Shown in pieces: positions 7,835 to 16,700 of a DNA stretch of 64,000 nt. Under the pieces are notes generated by a model. The model was not told the origin of the DNA and searched no databases. It worked only from the letters and a program-made list of their open reading frames with translations. Position 1 is the first letter of the stretch; each line of letters begins with the position of its first letter. A program made the translations under genes and the position numbers. Source of the DNA: Burkholderiales bacterium RIFCSPHIGHO2_01_FULL_63_240 (lineage in GTDB: Bacteria > Pseudomonadota > Gammaproteobacteria > Burkholderiales > Burkholderiaceae_C); contig MERU01000001.1 of NCBI GenBank assembly GCA_001770725.1, positions 363,012-427,011 on the forward strand, written 5' to 3'.

Positions 7835-9787
7835 ATGCAGTTCCGGCAATTCCAGCTCCAGGCCCACAGCCGCACGGCGTGGCTGCTGCTGTGCTTTTTC
7901 GCGCTGCTGCTGGCGTTGTCCGGCTTCGTCAACCTGGTGCTGGCGCTGGGCTGGCGCCTGCTGATGCCGTTCACTCAGGGCTTCCCGGCGCTCTTTTTCG
8001 AAACCAACACCGCCCTGGTGATGTTCTTCGTCATCGGTGGCGCCCTGGTCGAGCTCGACCGGCTGCGCAGCGGCGGCGGCGTCCGCGTGGCGCACTGGCT
8101 GGGCGGCGTCGAGGTCGGCGACACCGGCGACGCGCTGCACCGCCGCCTGCTCAATGTGGTCGACGAGATGGCGATCGCCAGCGGCCAGCCCGTGCCGCGC
8201 GTGTTCGTGCTGCCGCGCGAGGACGCCATCAACGCCTTCGTGGCCGGCTGGGGCGCGCAGGACCTGGCGCTGTGCGTCACGCGCGGCGCGCTGGAGCGCC
8301 TCAACCGGGCCGAACTGCAAGGCCTGGTGGCGCACGAGTTCGGCCACATCGAAAAGGACGACCTGCCCCTGACCATGCGCCTGCTGGCCCTGGTCTGGGG
8401 GCTGTCGCTGGTGCACGGCTATGGCCGCAGCCTGATGGCCAGCGACGACGATGGCCGCGTCAACCCGCTGGCCTGGCTGCTGGGCGTGGTGTTCGCCGCC
8501 ATCGGCTGGGTGGGCTGGCTGGCCGGCCGCGTGCTGCAGGCCGCGGTCGCGCGCGAACGCGAGCACCTGGCAGACGCCTGCGCCATCCAGTACACCCGCA
8601 CGCGCGATGGCCTGGGCAACGTGCTGCGCAAGATCTGGCACGACCAGCAGGTGCTGGCCGGCCGCATGCGCCATCCGGCCTCGGACATGATCGCCTCGCT
8701 GCTGCTGCAGGAATCGGGGCACGTGAGCTGGCTGGCGTCGCACCCGCCGATCCAGGCGCGCATCCTGCGCATCTGCGGCTCGGTGCTGCCCCCCATCCCG
8801 GCACCGCTGCTGCGGCTCGACGCGGTGGAACCACGCCACGCCCCGACCGCGCCGGGTGCCCTGCTGGCGGCAGAGGGTTCGGCACCGCGGGGTGGCGGCC
8901 ACCAAGGTGGCGGTTCAGCCGCGAAGGGCAGCCTCGCAGCGCGCCAGGAGCGCGAAGCCCGCCAGGCCCGACTGCAGGCCGACCGCGAAGCCCTGCAGCG
9001 CCTGCAAGGGCGCGTGGGCCCAACCGAAGAGCGCCTGATCGTGCTGGCGCTGATGATGAACACCGAGAACCCGCGCGAGGCCAAGCTGTGGCGCAAGGTC
9101 GGCGAAGGCGTGCTCCAGCCCGAGCAGATCCTGCAGGACGTCTCGTCTTTGCTGCCCACACGCCGCGTGGCCGAGTTCGAGCGGCTGACCGATCGCATCG
9201 CGCAGTCGCCCATGCCCCAACGCCGCACGCTGGTCGAGCAGGCCCGAGACCTGCTGCGCGCCGATGGCCGCGTCAGCCCGCGCGAGCGCCTGTGGTGGCT
9301 GGCCCTGAGGCACCGCATGGGGGTGCACCAGCGCGGCAGCCAGGCCTTCATGCGCCCGGTGACAGGACAGGGCCAGGACCTGGCCTCGCTGCAGCCCTCC
9401 GACCTGCATCACGTGCGCACGATGTCTGCCTACCTGGCTCGACTCATCCCAGCGGAACAGACCGACTCGGGCCTGCCCACCGCCAACAGGGCCTGGCTGG
9501 AAGCCGTCAACCACCGACTGAACGCCGACTGGTCAGGCCAGGCAGGAGACACCACCCTGGGAACGATCAACACCGACGCCGACGCCCTGGCCCACGCGCT
9601 GGCGGGCTTGCAGGAGCTGTCGTGGGTGCTGCGCCCGCAACTGATCAAGGCCTGGGTCGAAGAAGCCATGAACCACAGCCCTCAGGGCCTGATGAGCCAC
9701 CAGACCGCCGACGTGCTGCGCTTGATGGCCGGCCTGCTCGACGCCCCGATGCCGCCCATGCTCGAGGCGCACTACAAGAGCACCTGA
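7835..9787 (+). CDS. M48 family zinc metallopeptidase, membrane-bound, with long C-terminal extension
   Basis: This 650-residue inner-membrane protease has two N-terminal membrane segments (about 18-45 and 55-75). The zinc site HEFGH (167-171) has the third ligand in EHLAD (Glu243), and two further hydrophobic segments lie between them (about 180-230), as in HtpX/Oma1-type M48 enzymes. The remaining 300 or so residues form a charged, helical, mostly soluble extension that plain HtpX (about 290 residues) lacks. The position directly after lemA matches the recurring LemA-M48 pair. M48 membrane proteases act in envelope protein quality control. The function of the extension is unknown. Confidence 0.88.
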   Translation: MQFRQFQLQAHSRTAWLLLCFFALLLALSGFVNLVLALGWRLLMPFTQGFPALFFETNTALVMFFVIGGALVELDRLRSGGGVRVAHWLGGVEVGDTGDALHRRLLNVVDEMAIASGQPVPRVFVLPREDAINAFVAGWGAQDLALCVTRGALERLNRAELQGLVAHEFGHIEKDDLPLTMRLLALVWGLSLVHGYGRSLMASDDDGRVNPLAWLLGVVFAAIGWVGWLAGRVLQAAVAREREHLADACAIQYTRTRDGLGNVLRKIWHDQQVLAGRMRHPASDMIASLLLQESGHVSWLASHPPIQARILRICGSVLPPIPAPLLRLDAVEPRHAPTAPGALLAAEGSAPRGGGHQGGGSAAKGSLAARQEREARQARLQADREALQRLQGRVGPTEERLIVLALMMNTENPREAKLWRKVGEGVLQPEQILQDVSSLLPTRRVAEFERLTDRIAQSPMPQRRTLVEQARDLLRADGRVSPRERLWWLALRHRMGVHQRGSQAFMRPVTGQGQDLASLQPSDLHHVRTMSAYLARLIPAEQTDSGLPTANRAWLEAVNHRLNADWSGQAGDTTLGTINTDADALAHALAGLQELSWVLRPQLIKAWVEEAMNHSPQGLMSHQTADVLRLMAGLLDAPMPPMLEAHYKST

Positions 9788-9808
9788 GCCCGCTCGGATC
9801 GGGTCGGG

Positions 9809-10486
9809 TCAATCGGCCACGCGGGTGAGCTTGGTCAGGCCCAGCAAGCCATTGCGCAACTCTTCGGGTGCGGCGGGGCCGATGTACATGCGCAGGTAGA
9901 TCTGGAAGGCCAGCTCGTCGTTGATGGCCAGCGACTGCCCACCATCGCTGGTGAGCTGCTTGCCGTTGTGCGTGGCCATCCAGCCCGTGCCCGGCAGCCA
10001 GTCGAGGTTGACGACGTCGCCCTTGACCACGCGCTTGACGTTCGAATACGCCATGCCGATCTGGCCGATGGGGCCGATGAGCTTCTTGAACTCTTCTTCG
10101 GTGGCCGACTGCTTGAAGTCGGACAGGAAGATGCGAGAGATCGTCGACGAGGTGAACTCGCGCAGGATGTTGAGCTGGATGCGGCGGATGCCGTCGAGCC
10201 TGTAGATGGCCTCGGGCGTGGTGCGCTTTTCGGGCAGGTACAGGGCCGTGACGTCGGCCTTGAAATAGCCGCGCTTGCGCAAGCCCGCGCCATTGAGGAT
10301 GAGCTTTTTGCCGTAGGCCGTGACGGTCTCGGGCAACTCCACCCCTTCGAGCTCGACCGCCGCGTGGGCCGGCGCCGCGAACGGCAGCAGGGCCGAAGCC
10401 GCCGCTGCGATCAGCAGCGCGCGACGGCGCTCATCCGGCGTCGGCAGGCCATCGATGAACGCGCGCAGGGATGGGTCTTTGACCAT
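9809..10486 (-). CDS. Secreted chalcone-isomerase-like protein
   Basis: This 225-residue protein has an N-terminal export signal (DERRRALLIAAAASALLPFAAPAHA, split here only as a description) with an arginine cluster before the hydrophobic core and an AHA cleavage-type site near residue 42. The mature part begins VELEGVELPETV and contains YGKKLILNGAGLRKRGYF and YIGPAAPEELR, typical of bacterial chalcone-isomerase-like (Chalcone_3) proteins. Despite the name, these bacterial members are not shown to isomerise chalcones; a ligand-binding or fatty-acid-related role is possible. A GGAG site precedes ATG 10486. It lies 35 bases behind the transporter-like gene on the same strand and is probably in its operon. 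Confidence 0.8.
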   Translation of the reverse strand: MVKDPSLRAFIDGLPTPDERRRALLIAAAASALLPFAAPAHAAVELEGVELPETVTAYGKKLILNGAGLRKRGYFKADVTALYLPEKRTTPEAIYRLDGIRRIQLNILREFTSSTISRIFLSDFKQSATEEEFKKLIGPIGQIGMAYSNVKRVVKGDVVNLDWLPGTGWMATHNGKQLTSDGGQSLAINDELAFQIYLRMYIGPAAPEELRNGLLGLTKLTRVAD

Positions 10487-10521
10487 GTCAGCTCCAGCTC
10501 GAAACGGCGTTCAGCCAGGTG

Positions 10522-11643
10522 TCACAGCGGCTTGGAGATCGACAGCCAGAAGGCCGAGCCTTCGGTGCGGTTGCGGGCGCCGAATTCCTGCAGGAACTTG
10601 CCTTCGACCAGGGCTTCACCACCGTTGACGACCCAACCGACGGCGGGGCCGACGGCCGTGACGCTGGAGCGGTTGCCGTTGATGATTTCCTTTTGCAGGT
10701 TCTTTTCCTGGATCTCCTGTGCGGAGAATTTGCTCAGGTCCTGGGTGTCCTTGCTGAGCTGGCGCACGAAGTAGCCCTGCAGGCCCACACGCACGTCGTC
10801 GCTGATGAAGCGCATGAGCTGCCAGTCGACGTTGAACATGGTGCCCGAGTAGTAGCCGTTGTCCTTGTTGCGGGTGTTGAACGAGAACACGGTGCGCGCG
10901 CCGAAGTCCCAGCCGTCGCCGATGTAGCTGTACTGAACGGACGGGCGGAAGGTGTAGAACTTGCCGTAGCCGGTGTTCACGCGCTGCTTGACGTCGTACT
11001 TGCCGGTGGGCAGCACGATGGTCGGCGCGAAGTTGACGGCCTGGTTGTCGCCGATTTCCCAGTGGAAGACAGGCGACATTTCAAGATCGCCAATGCCGGT
11101 TTCATCACCGTCCTGACGAGCAGCCACAGAAGCGCTGATGGTGTTGGCGTAGCTCGACTGGACCAGGCTGGGATACGCCGCCAGCGCCGTGCCGCTGAAA
11201 ACCGGCGAGGCGGAGAAAGCCGCCTTGCGCTTGACGAGGGGCAACATCACCGTGAAACCCAGGTTGGCGCCAAAAACACGATTGGTGCTCAGGTAGGTCA
11301 AGCGCGGCAGCGCAGCGTAGGTGTCCGTCTTGATGCCGATCTTTGAGCGAAGTTCAGGAACCGCGGGGACGACGCCAACGCCCGGGATGGTTTTTTGCTC
11401 AGTGGGAGTGGCCGCCGTGGCCTGATCATGGTCCCCTCCCTTGAGCTTTCGCGCGTGGTAATGCACCAGCGGCACCTGCAGGTACAACCCGGGCGTCAGC
11501 GGCGCCGTCATGTCGCTGCCCCCGATGCCGGGCGAATAACGCTGCAAGCCGTTTTCGGCGGCCACGGCCTGTTGACCGATGCAGGCCAGGGCGGCAAAAG
11601 AAACGGCAGACAGCCAGACCGACGAGCGGGTAGAGCGGACCAT
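10522..11643 (-). CDS. SphA/Phenol_MetA_deg-like outer-membrane transporter-family protein
   Basis: This 373-residue protein has a Sec signal peptide ending in QQAVAAEN near residue 28, followed by a beta-rich sequence. Features resembling the phenol meta-pathway MetA/SphA transporter family are QRYSPGIGGSDMTAPLTPGLYLQ, an ETGIGDLEMSPVFHW segment near 182, VLPTGKYD, and short alternating strands to a C-terminal aromatic-hydrophobic end. The fold is probably an outer-membrane barrel handling hydrophobic molecules. Start 11643 is chosen because AAGGAG lies seven bases upstream. It leads a two-gene unit with the chalcone-isomerase-like gene. No aromatic-degradation enzymes are nearby, so the substrate cannot be inferred. 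Confidence 0.75.
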   Translation of the reverse strand: MVRSTRSSVWLSAVSFAALACIGQQAVAAENGLQRYSPGIGGSDMTAPLTPGLYLQVPLVHYHARKLKGGDHDQATAATPTEQKTIPGVGVVPAVPELRSKIGIKTDTYAALPRLTYLSTNRVFGANLGFTVMLPLVKRKAAFSASPVFSGTALAAYPSLVQSSYANTISASVAARQDGDETGIGDLEMSPVFHWEIGDNQAVNFAPTIVLPTGKYDVKQRVNTGYGKFYTFRPSVQYSYIGDGWDFGARTVFSFNTRNKDNGYYSGTMFNVDWQLMRFISDDVRVGLQGYFVRQLSKDTQDLSKFSAQEIQEKNLQKEIINGNRSSVTAVGPAVGWVVNGGEALVEGKFLQEFGARNRTEGSAFWLSISKPL

Positions 11644-11859
11644 GGATACTCCTTGAATGCTGGAAACGGCGGCCGCTTGTTTCATCGACCGCACGGGACT
11701 GCCGCCATTCGAAACGAGCGCAGACCCACGTGCAACAGACTGTGCCGCGACGGCCCGCCCACGGGGGCATGTGTGTGGCGGCGCGGCGACAAACTCCGTC
11801 ACGCTGGTGACCGAAACTGCGGGTTTCCCGCCCGGATGCAGGTCAGTGAAACCCCGAAG
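11644..11859. other. Intergenic gap between ptsH and the transporter gene
   Basis: These 216 bases hold no supported gene; ptsI, which often follows ptsH, is absent. Two small inverted repeats are visible: GTCAC/GTGAC around a 4-base loop (11798-11811) and GCGGG/CCCGC around a 3-base loop (11819-11831). The second lies just past the ptsH stop and may be part of a weak terminator, though no T run follows. Confidence 0.4.
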
Positions 11860-12129
11860 TCACTCGCCTTCGCCGAACTTGTCGTTGATCAGCGCGACCA
11901 GGGCTTTGAGGGCTTCTTCCTCGCGGTCGCCGTCGCATTCGACCTCGACATCGGTGCCGATGCCGGCGGCCAACATCATCACGCCCATGATGCTCTTGGC
12001 GTTGACGCGGCGGTCGTTGCGGCTCATGTGAACCTGGCAGGGGTAGGCGCTGGCCAGTTTGGTCAGCTTGGCCGAGGCACGGGCGTGCAGGCCCAGCTTA
12101 TTGCTGATGGTGACGGTGGTCTTGATCAT
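11860..12129 (-). CDS. ptsH: Phosphocarrier protein HPr
   Basis: This 89-residue cytoplasmic phosphotransfer protein accepts phosphate from enzyme I and passes it to EIIA proteins. The active-site segment KLGLHARAS has His15, and the regulatory-site segment has Ser46 (NAKSIMGV) with the conserved GVMMLAAG. ATG 12129 gives the exact family length. The gene overlaps the end of the EIIA gene by 32 bases. ptsI, usually the next gene in related bacteria, is not here. With only a mannose-type EIIA and HPr and no sugar permease, the unit is likely a regulatory phosphorelay and not a sugar uptake system. Confidence 0.95.
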   Translation of the reverse strand: MIKTTVTISNKLGLHARASAKLTKLASAYPCQVHMSRNDRRVNAKSIMGVMMLAAGIGTDVEVECDGDREEEALKALVALINDKFGEGE

Positions 12130-12559
12130 GGCTGCTGGCGGAGGTCGCCTGGTTCTGCGGGCGGCTGGTCGCGATCTGCATGATGCCCTGCGAGCCACCG
12201 GCCACCGCACGGGTGATCAGGGTGTCCAGGCTTTCACGCGAGTAATTCAGGGCACGCCAGAGCATCGGCAGGTTGACACCGGTGACCACCTTCACGCGCT
12301 GGCCATCGGCCAGGCGCTGGACGGTGTTGCAGGGTGTGGCGCCGAAGACGTCGGTCAGGATGAGGACCTCACCGCGTTCGTCGCCGTCCTGAGCCTTTTG
12401 CAGCAGGATGCGCGCCTGGGCCTCGATTTCCTCGGGCGGCTGGCCGGCGCTGACGTCCAGCGCCTGCAGGCTGGCCACGGCCTCTGGAAAGCAGTGCTGC
12501 GCCGCGCACTTCAGTGCGGACGCCAACGGCTCGTGCGCGATGAGGAAAAGACCAGGCAT
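12098..12559 (-). CDS. PTS EIIA component, mannose (PTS-EIIA-4) type
   Basis: This 153-residue cytoplasmic protein begins MPGLFLIAHEPLASAL, where His9 is the expected phosphorylation site. ILTDVFGATPCN (about residues 77-88) and VTGVNLPML (about 102-110) are the standard motifs of mannose/fructose-type EIIA. The domain normally dimerises and receives phosphate from HPr, which is encoded next. ATG 12559 is preferred by family length. A GTG at 12583 that overlaps the upstream stop as GTGA is a real alternative and would add eight residues. The C-terminus is His/Gln-rich because its last codons overlap the ptsH ribosome-binding region and start. Confidence 0.88.
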   Translation of the reverse strand: MPGLFLIAHEPLASALKCAAQHCFPEAVASLQALDVSAGQPPEEIEAQARILLQKAQDGDERGEVLILTDVFGATPCNTVQRLADGQRVKVVTGVNLPMLWRALNYSRESLDTLITRAVAGGSQGIMQIATSRPQNQATSASSHDQDHRHHQQ

Positions 12560-12579
12560 ACCAAGCAGATTATCGGCTC

Positions 12580-13191
12580 TCACCCGGGAAAGTGGAGCGC
12601 ACGGAGGAAGACCTCCACGGCATCCTCACCGTTTTGGCGAAGCAAGGGGGCCTCGCCCTGCCAGACCGCCGCCTGAAAGACCGTCAATCCGTGGGAAAAA
12701 TGCCACGCGTTCACGGTGAGGGGCCCGGCCCCCGAGCTGCCATCGGGCTTGAGGCCCTGGATGCGCCAGCTGCGGGCGTCCGAATTGGGCGTCATGCCCG
12801 GCACCTGCACGGCGCCGGTGTCGATGCGTTGCCAGGGCGGCTCGGTGAGCGCTGGCGCCTGCTGGCGCGCGCGCCGGTCGGCCCACGCAAGGTTGCCCTC
12901 GGTGGCGGCGGCCAGCGCACGCAGGGTGGCCGAGACCTCGGTGGCGCTGTCCAGCCGCGCCGCCGCCAAGACCCAGGTGGCGCCAGCGGCCTCGCATGAC
13001 CACATCGCCATGCGCAAGGGCGCATCCACCCCCTCCAGTCGCAGCAAGCGCTCGATGCGGTCGGGCTTGCAGGGAAAGCGCACGCGCAAGCCGTCCGCGT
13101 CGGCCAGGTCCATCTGACGCCAGTTCAAGGCAGGAGCGCAGGCCGACAGCAGCAGCGCCGCCAGCCATCCACCCCAGGCCCGCCTGCTCAT
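12580..13191 (-). CDS. Hypothetical lipoprotein
   Basis: This 203-residue protein has a lipoprotein signal (LAALLLSAC, lipidated Cys18), so it is anchored in the envelope. The mature part is compact, with no cofactor motif that I recognise. It has a segment GLRVRFPCKPDRIER near residue 34 and a paired Cys near 65 (MWSCEAAGATW). It lies eight bases after the TlpA-like gene, and its stop overlaps a GTG of the EIIA gene, so the four genes from the TlpA-like thioredoxin to ptsH are probably one transcript. The two cysteines could be substrates of the neighbouring thioredoxin; that is only inference. Confidence 0.75.
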   Translation of the reverse strand: MSRRAWGGWLAALLLSACAPALNWRQMDLADADGLRVRFPCKPDRIERLLRLEGVDAPLRMAMWSCEAAGATWVLAAARLDSATEVSATLRALAAATEGNLAWADRRARQQAPALTEPPWQRIDTGAVQVPGMTPNSDARSWRIQGLKPDGSSGAGPLTVNAWHFSHGLTVFQAAVWQGEAPLLRQNGEDAVEVFLRALHFPG

Positions 13192-13198
13192 CGGGCGG

Positions 13199-13705
13199 TC
13201 AACCCGCGGGCTGCGCCAGCAATCGGGCCAGCAGGTCGTCGAGCGCGGCGAAATCGGGCTCGCCGATGTAGCGTTTGACCACCTGCCCGCGCTTGTCGAT
13301 GACCAGCGTGGTGGGCGTGAGCTGGACGTCGCCGAAGGCCTGCGCCAGGCTGCCGTCGTGGTCCATGGCCACCCTGAACGGCAGCTTGCGCGATTCGGCG
13401 AACTGCATGACGTAGGCCGGCGGGTCGTAGGACATGGCCACGGCGAGCGTCTCCAGGCCCTGGGCCTTGAAGCGGTTGTGGGTCTCGATCAGGCGCGGCA
13501 TTTCCTTGACACAGGTCGAGCAGCTGGTGGCCCAGAAGTTGAGCACCACGACCTTGCCCTTGAGCTGGCCGAGTTGACGCGCCTGACCGTTGATCTCGGT
13601 GTAGAGCAGATCGGGCATGCGGGTGACCGCGTCGCCGGAACACCCGAAAAGCAGGCCCGTGAGGACCGACAGGCTCAGCAGCATCGAACGGCGGGACAGG
13701 CTCAT
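13199..13705 (-). CDS. TlpA-like thioredoxin-fold protein, lipid-anchored
   Basis: This 168-residue protein has an N-terminal SRRSMLLSLSVLTGLLFGC signal with lipobox Cys22. The thioredoxin fold follows: FWATSCSTCVKEMP holds the redox pair Cys62/Cys65, and LTPTTLVIDKRGQV near residue 133 holds the cis-Pro region. It acts outside the inner membrane as a thiol-disulfide reductase or a cytochrome c maturation helper of the TlpA/ResA type; the partner is unknown. The arginine pair before the hydrophobic core could also allow Tat export. Start 13705 places the signal at the N-terminus; a longer upstream frame would be read through yhdP sequence and is rejected. Confidence 0.88.
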   Translation of the reverse strand: MSLSRRSMLLSLSVLTGLLFGCSGDAVTRMPDLLYTEINGQARQLGQLKGKVVVLNFWATSCSTCVKEMPRLIETHNRFKAQGLETLAVAMSYDPPAYVMQFAESRKLPFRVAMDHDGSLAQAFGDVQLTPTTLVIDKRGQVVKRYIGEPDFAALDDLLARLLAQPAG

Positions 13706-13799
13706 GTCTTCTCGGCAGGGGTCAGGGGAAGCAGGCATTGTGCGCGAACACGTGGCGACCGGGTTGTGCCGGCCGGCAAGACCTGTTTCGCAACCTGCA

Positions 13800-16700
13800 T
13801 CACTTCGCGGCGTTGCCACCTGGCGGGCCGCTATCGACACGCGGCGGCAGGCCCTTTTCCACCACCGGGTCGGCCCAGGTGCCACCGATGCGGAAAACCG
13901 TGGTGGCCGCTTCGGCGACCTGCTTGCGCAGCAGCATCTGCGCCACGAAGGTGCCCAGGCCGATGACCGGGTTGATGGCCGCGTAGGCCAGCGAGGCCGT
14001 GCCGGCGTTGATCTCGGGCACCACGTAGACGGTGAGGTCCTGCGTCTCGCGCAACAGGTCGGCCTGGCCTTCGATGAGCACCACGGCCTGCACGCCCCGC
14101 ATGCGCAGGTTGCGCGTGGTGGCCTGGCCCTGGCTGACCTTGATGTCGCCATCCACGCTGTCGAAAGCGAAGCCTTGCTGGAAGATGTCGCGGAAATCGA
14201 GCAGGAAGCGGCGCGGCAAGGCCTGCAGGCTGAGCACGCCCAGCAGCCGCGCCATGCCGGCGTCGGCCTTGAGGAACTGGCCTTCGCTGAGCGCCACCTT
14301 CAGGTCACCGCTCAGGCTGGGCACGTCGAGGTCGAGCGGCGAGCCCAGCCAGCTGACCTGGCCCGTGAGCTTGCCTTTGCCGCCCTTGATGGCCTGAGGC
14401 AGGCCCAGGCGGTTCATGAGGGCACCGCTGTTGCGCAAATCCAGCGTGAAGCTGAAGGCCGAGCGGGGGCGCAAGCGGCCATCGCCAGGGCGACGCACGT
14501 TGTTCTGCGCGCCCAGCGCCGTCCAGTTGCCCACCGCGTCGAGCTCGGCGTCGGCGTTGGCCAGCTTCATGCGGGTGACGCGCCATTCGGGCAGCCCGGG
14601 CCCGCCCGTCACCGGGATGAGCCGGTTGACCGCCTCCACCTCGAAGCGCCCGATGTCCAGGCCCTTCCACTGAAACTGGTCGATGACGATGTCCAGCGCC
14701 GGCAGGCCAGCGGTCGGCTCGCTGGCCACCAGGCGGTCGGCCGCCTGATCGGCGAGGGCCTGCGCTTCGGCTTCGGGCACCAGCAGGCGCGACAGGCGGG
14801 CCACGACCCGGCCGTGAGAGCCGCTCGCCGAAGCGGGGATGCGCTCGGGCACCCAGTCGATCTGGCCGGCGGCCTGGGTCGAGTCGAGCTGCACCTTCCA
14901 GACATTGGGCGCGGGGTGCTGCACCGTGGCCGACACGTTGCGCAGGGTGCGCTGCTGCCAGTTCACGGCAGCGGCCTGGACCTGGATGGTCTCGGGGATC
15001 AGGCTCTCGTCGGCGGCCAGCGATTCGGCGGTGCTCGGGCTCGTGCGCGCGGGGCTGGCCGAGCCAGCCGCGTTGACCGGCGTGGTCATCGCATCGAGCA
15101 CGCCCTGCCAGGCCTTGAGATCGATCGATGGCGTGTTGACCTGGGCGACGACGCCCTTGGCCGGCAGCGGCATGGGGCTCGCGGCGGGGCCTTGCGCGGG
15201 CAGGCTCAGCTGCATCAGGCCACGCTGCACGCGGGCCCATTCGCCTCGCACGTCGCGGCGCAGGTCCACGCGCAACCAGGGCACGGCGGCCGAGGTCATT
15301 TGCGCCTGCGCGGGGTTGCCCACATCGACCTGGATGGCATCGTGGTGCCCGGCCTCGTCCTCGATCCGGTAGCTCACCTTCAGCGGCCAGGGCTGGTTGG
15401 CGGCCTTGTTCAGCGGCGCGGGCAGGCTGCTGGCGATGCCGCGCAGGTTGCTCGCGACCACCACCTCGGGCAGCGAAGGCGGGGCGTCCGGGCCGTTGCG
15501 CGCGGCCATGCTGACCAGCACCGACACGGGCGCGTCGCCACTCAGGCGCGGCGCCAGGCGCATCAGGAAGGGGTACTCCTCGGCCTGGCGCAGGGCATCG
15601 GCCGAGACCTGCCCCTGGGCGGCGAACTTCAGCGCCCCGTCGGCACCACGCTGGCCCTCGACCACCATTTCCTGGCCCCAGACCTTGGCGCGGGCCTGCA
15701 CCTGCAGTTGCGATTCGGTGAAGGCGATGCGGCCGCGCACCTGTGTCAGCGCCGGCGCCAGGGCGCCCAGTCGGATGCCGGCGCGGTCCTTCTCCTTGAG
15801 CATCACCTCGCCCTTGAGCTGGGTGTCGATGCTGCGGTTGAGCGGGATGGCCAGGTCGATGCGCAGGGCGCTCTGGCCCTGGCCCTGCGCCTTGGTGAGC
15901 ACCGCGCCCAGGTGGGTCGACAGGGGCGAGGCGGCCAGGAAGGTCAGCGCGTCGTTCAAGGGGCCCTCGCCCTGCCCCCCGATGGTCAGCACCGGGTCTT
16001 GCGCGGCCAGGTCGTCGATGCGGCCTTCGACGTTGGTGAGCACGAAGGTGCCCTGCCCGATGTCGCCCAGGCGGCCTCGCGCCTGGCGGATGACCATGCG
16101 CTGGCCTTCGAAAGCGAGCTCGCCGGCCATGTCGGTGAAGGGCGTCCAGCGCACGCCGGGGGCGTCGCCGGTGATGGCCGCCGGGGCGTAGTCGAGCGAC
16201 GCCTCGCGGATGGGCACCTTGACGCGGAAGCGCCCGCCCTGGTCATTCGGGAAAGGAAAGCCGTCGAGCTGGCCGTTGACCTCGAAAGTGACGTCCTGGC
16301 CGCTGCCGCCACGGATGGCGTGCCGCACGTACTGGCGGGCGGCTTCGCCCACGGTCAGCGGCAGGTAGCGCCACACCGCCGTCGCCTGGGCCCGGCTCAA
16401 GCTGCCTTGCAAGGCAAGGTGTCCCGGCAGGCGGTCGCGGGCCGTCTCACCGGTGCGCCAGGTGCCCTCGAGCTGCCCGGCCGCCTCGGCGTTGGCAAAA
16501 CGGGCCTGGCGAACCTCGACCTGCCAGCGCGAAGGCGCGCCCTGCTTGGCCGGCGGCTGCACCGTCCAGCGGACATCGGCGTTCAGGCTGTCGAGCTCGA
16601 TGCGCGGCTCCTCGAAGACGCCCGGGAAGCCCAGCCAGCCTTCTCGCACGGCCAGCTCGGCACTGCCGCCGGTTTCGGTGGCCTGGACGGTGACGTCGGC

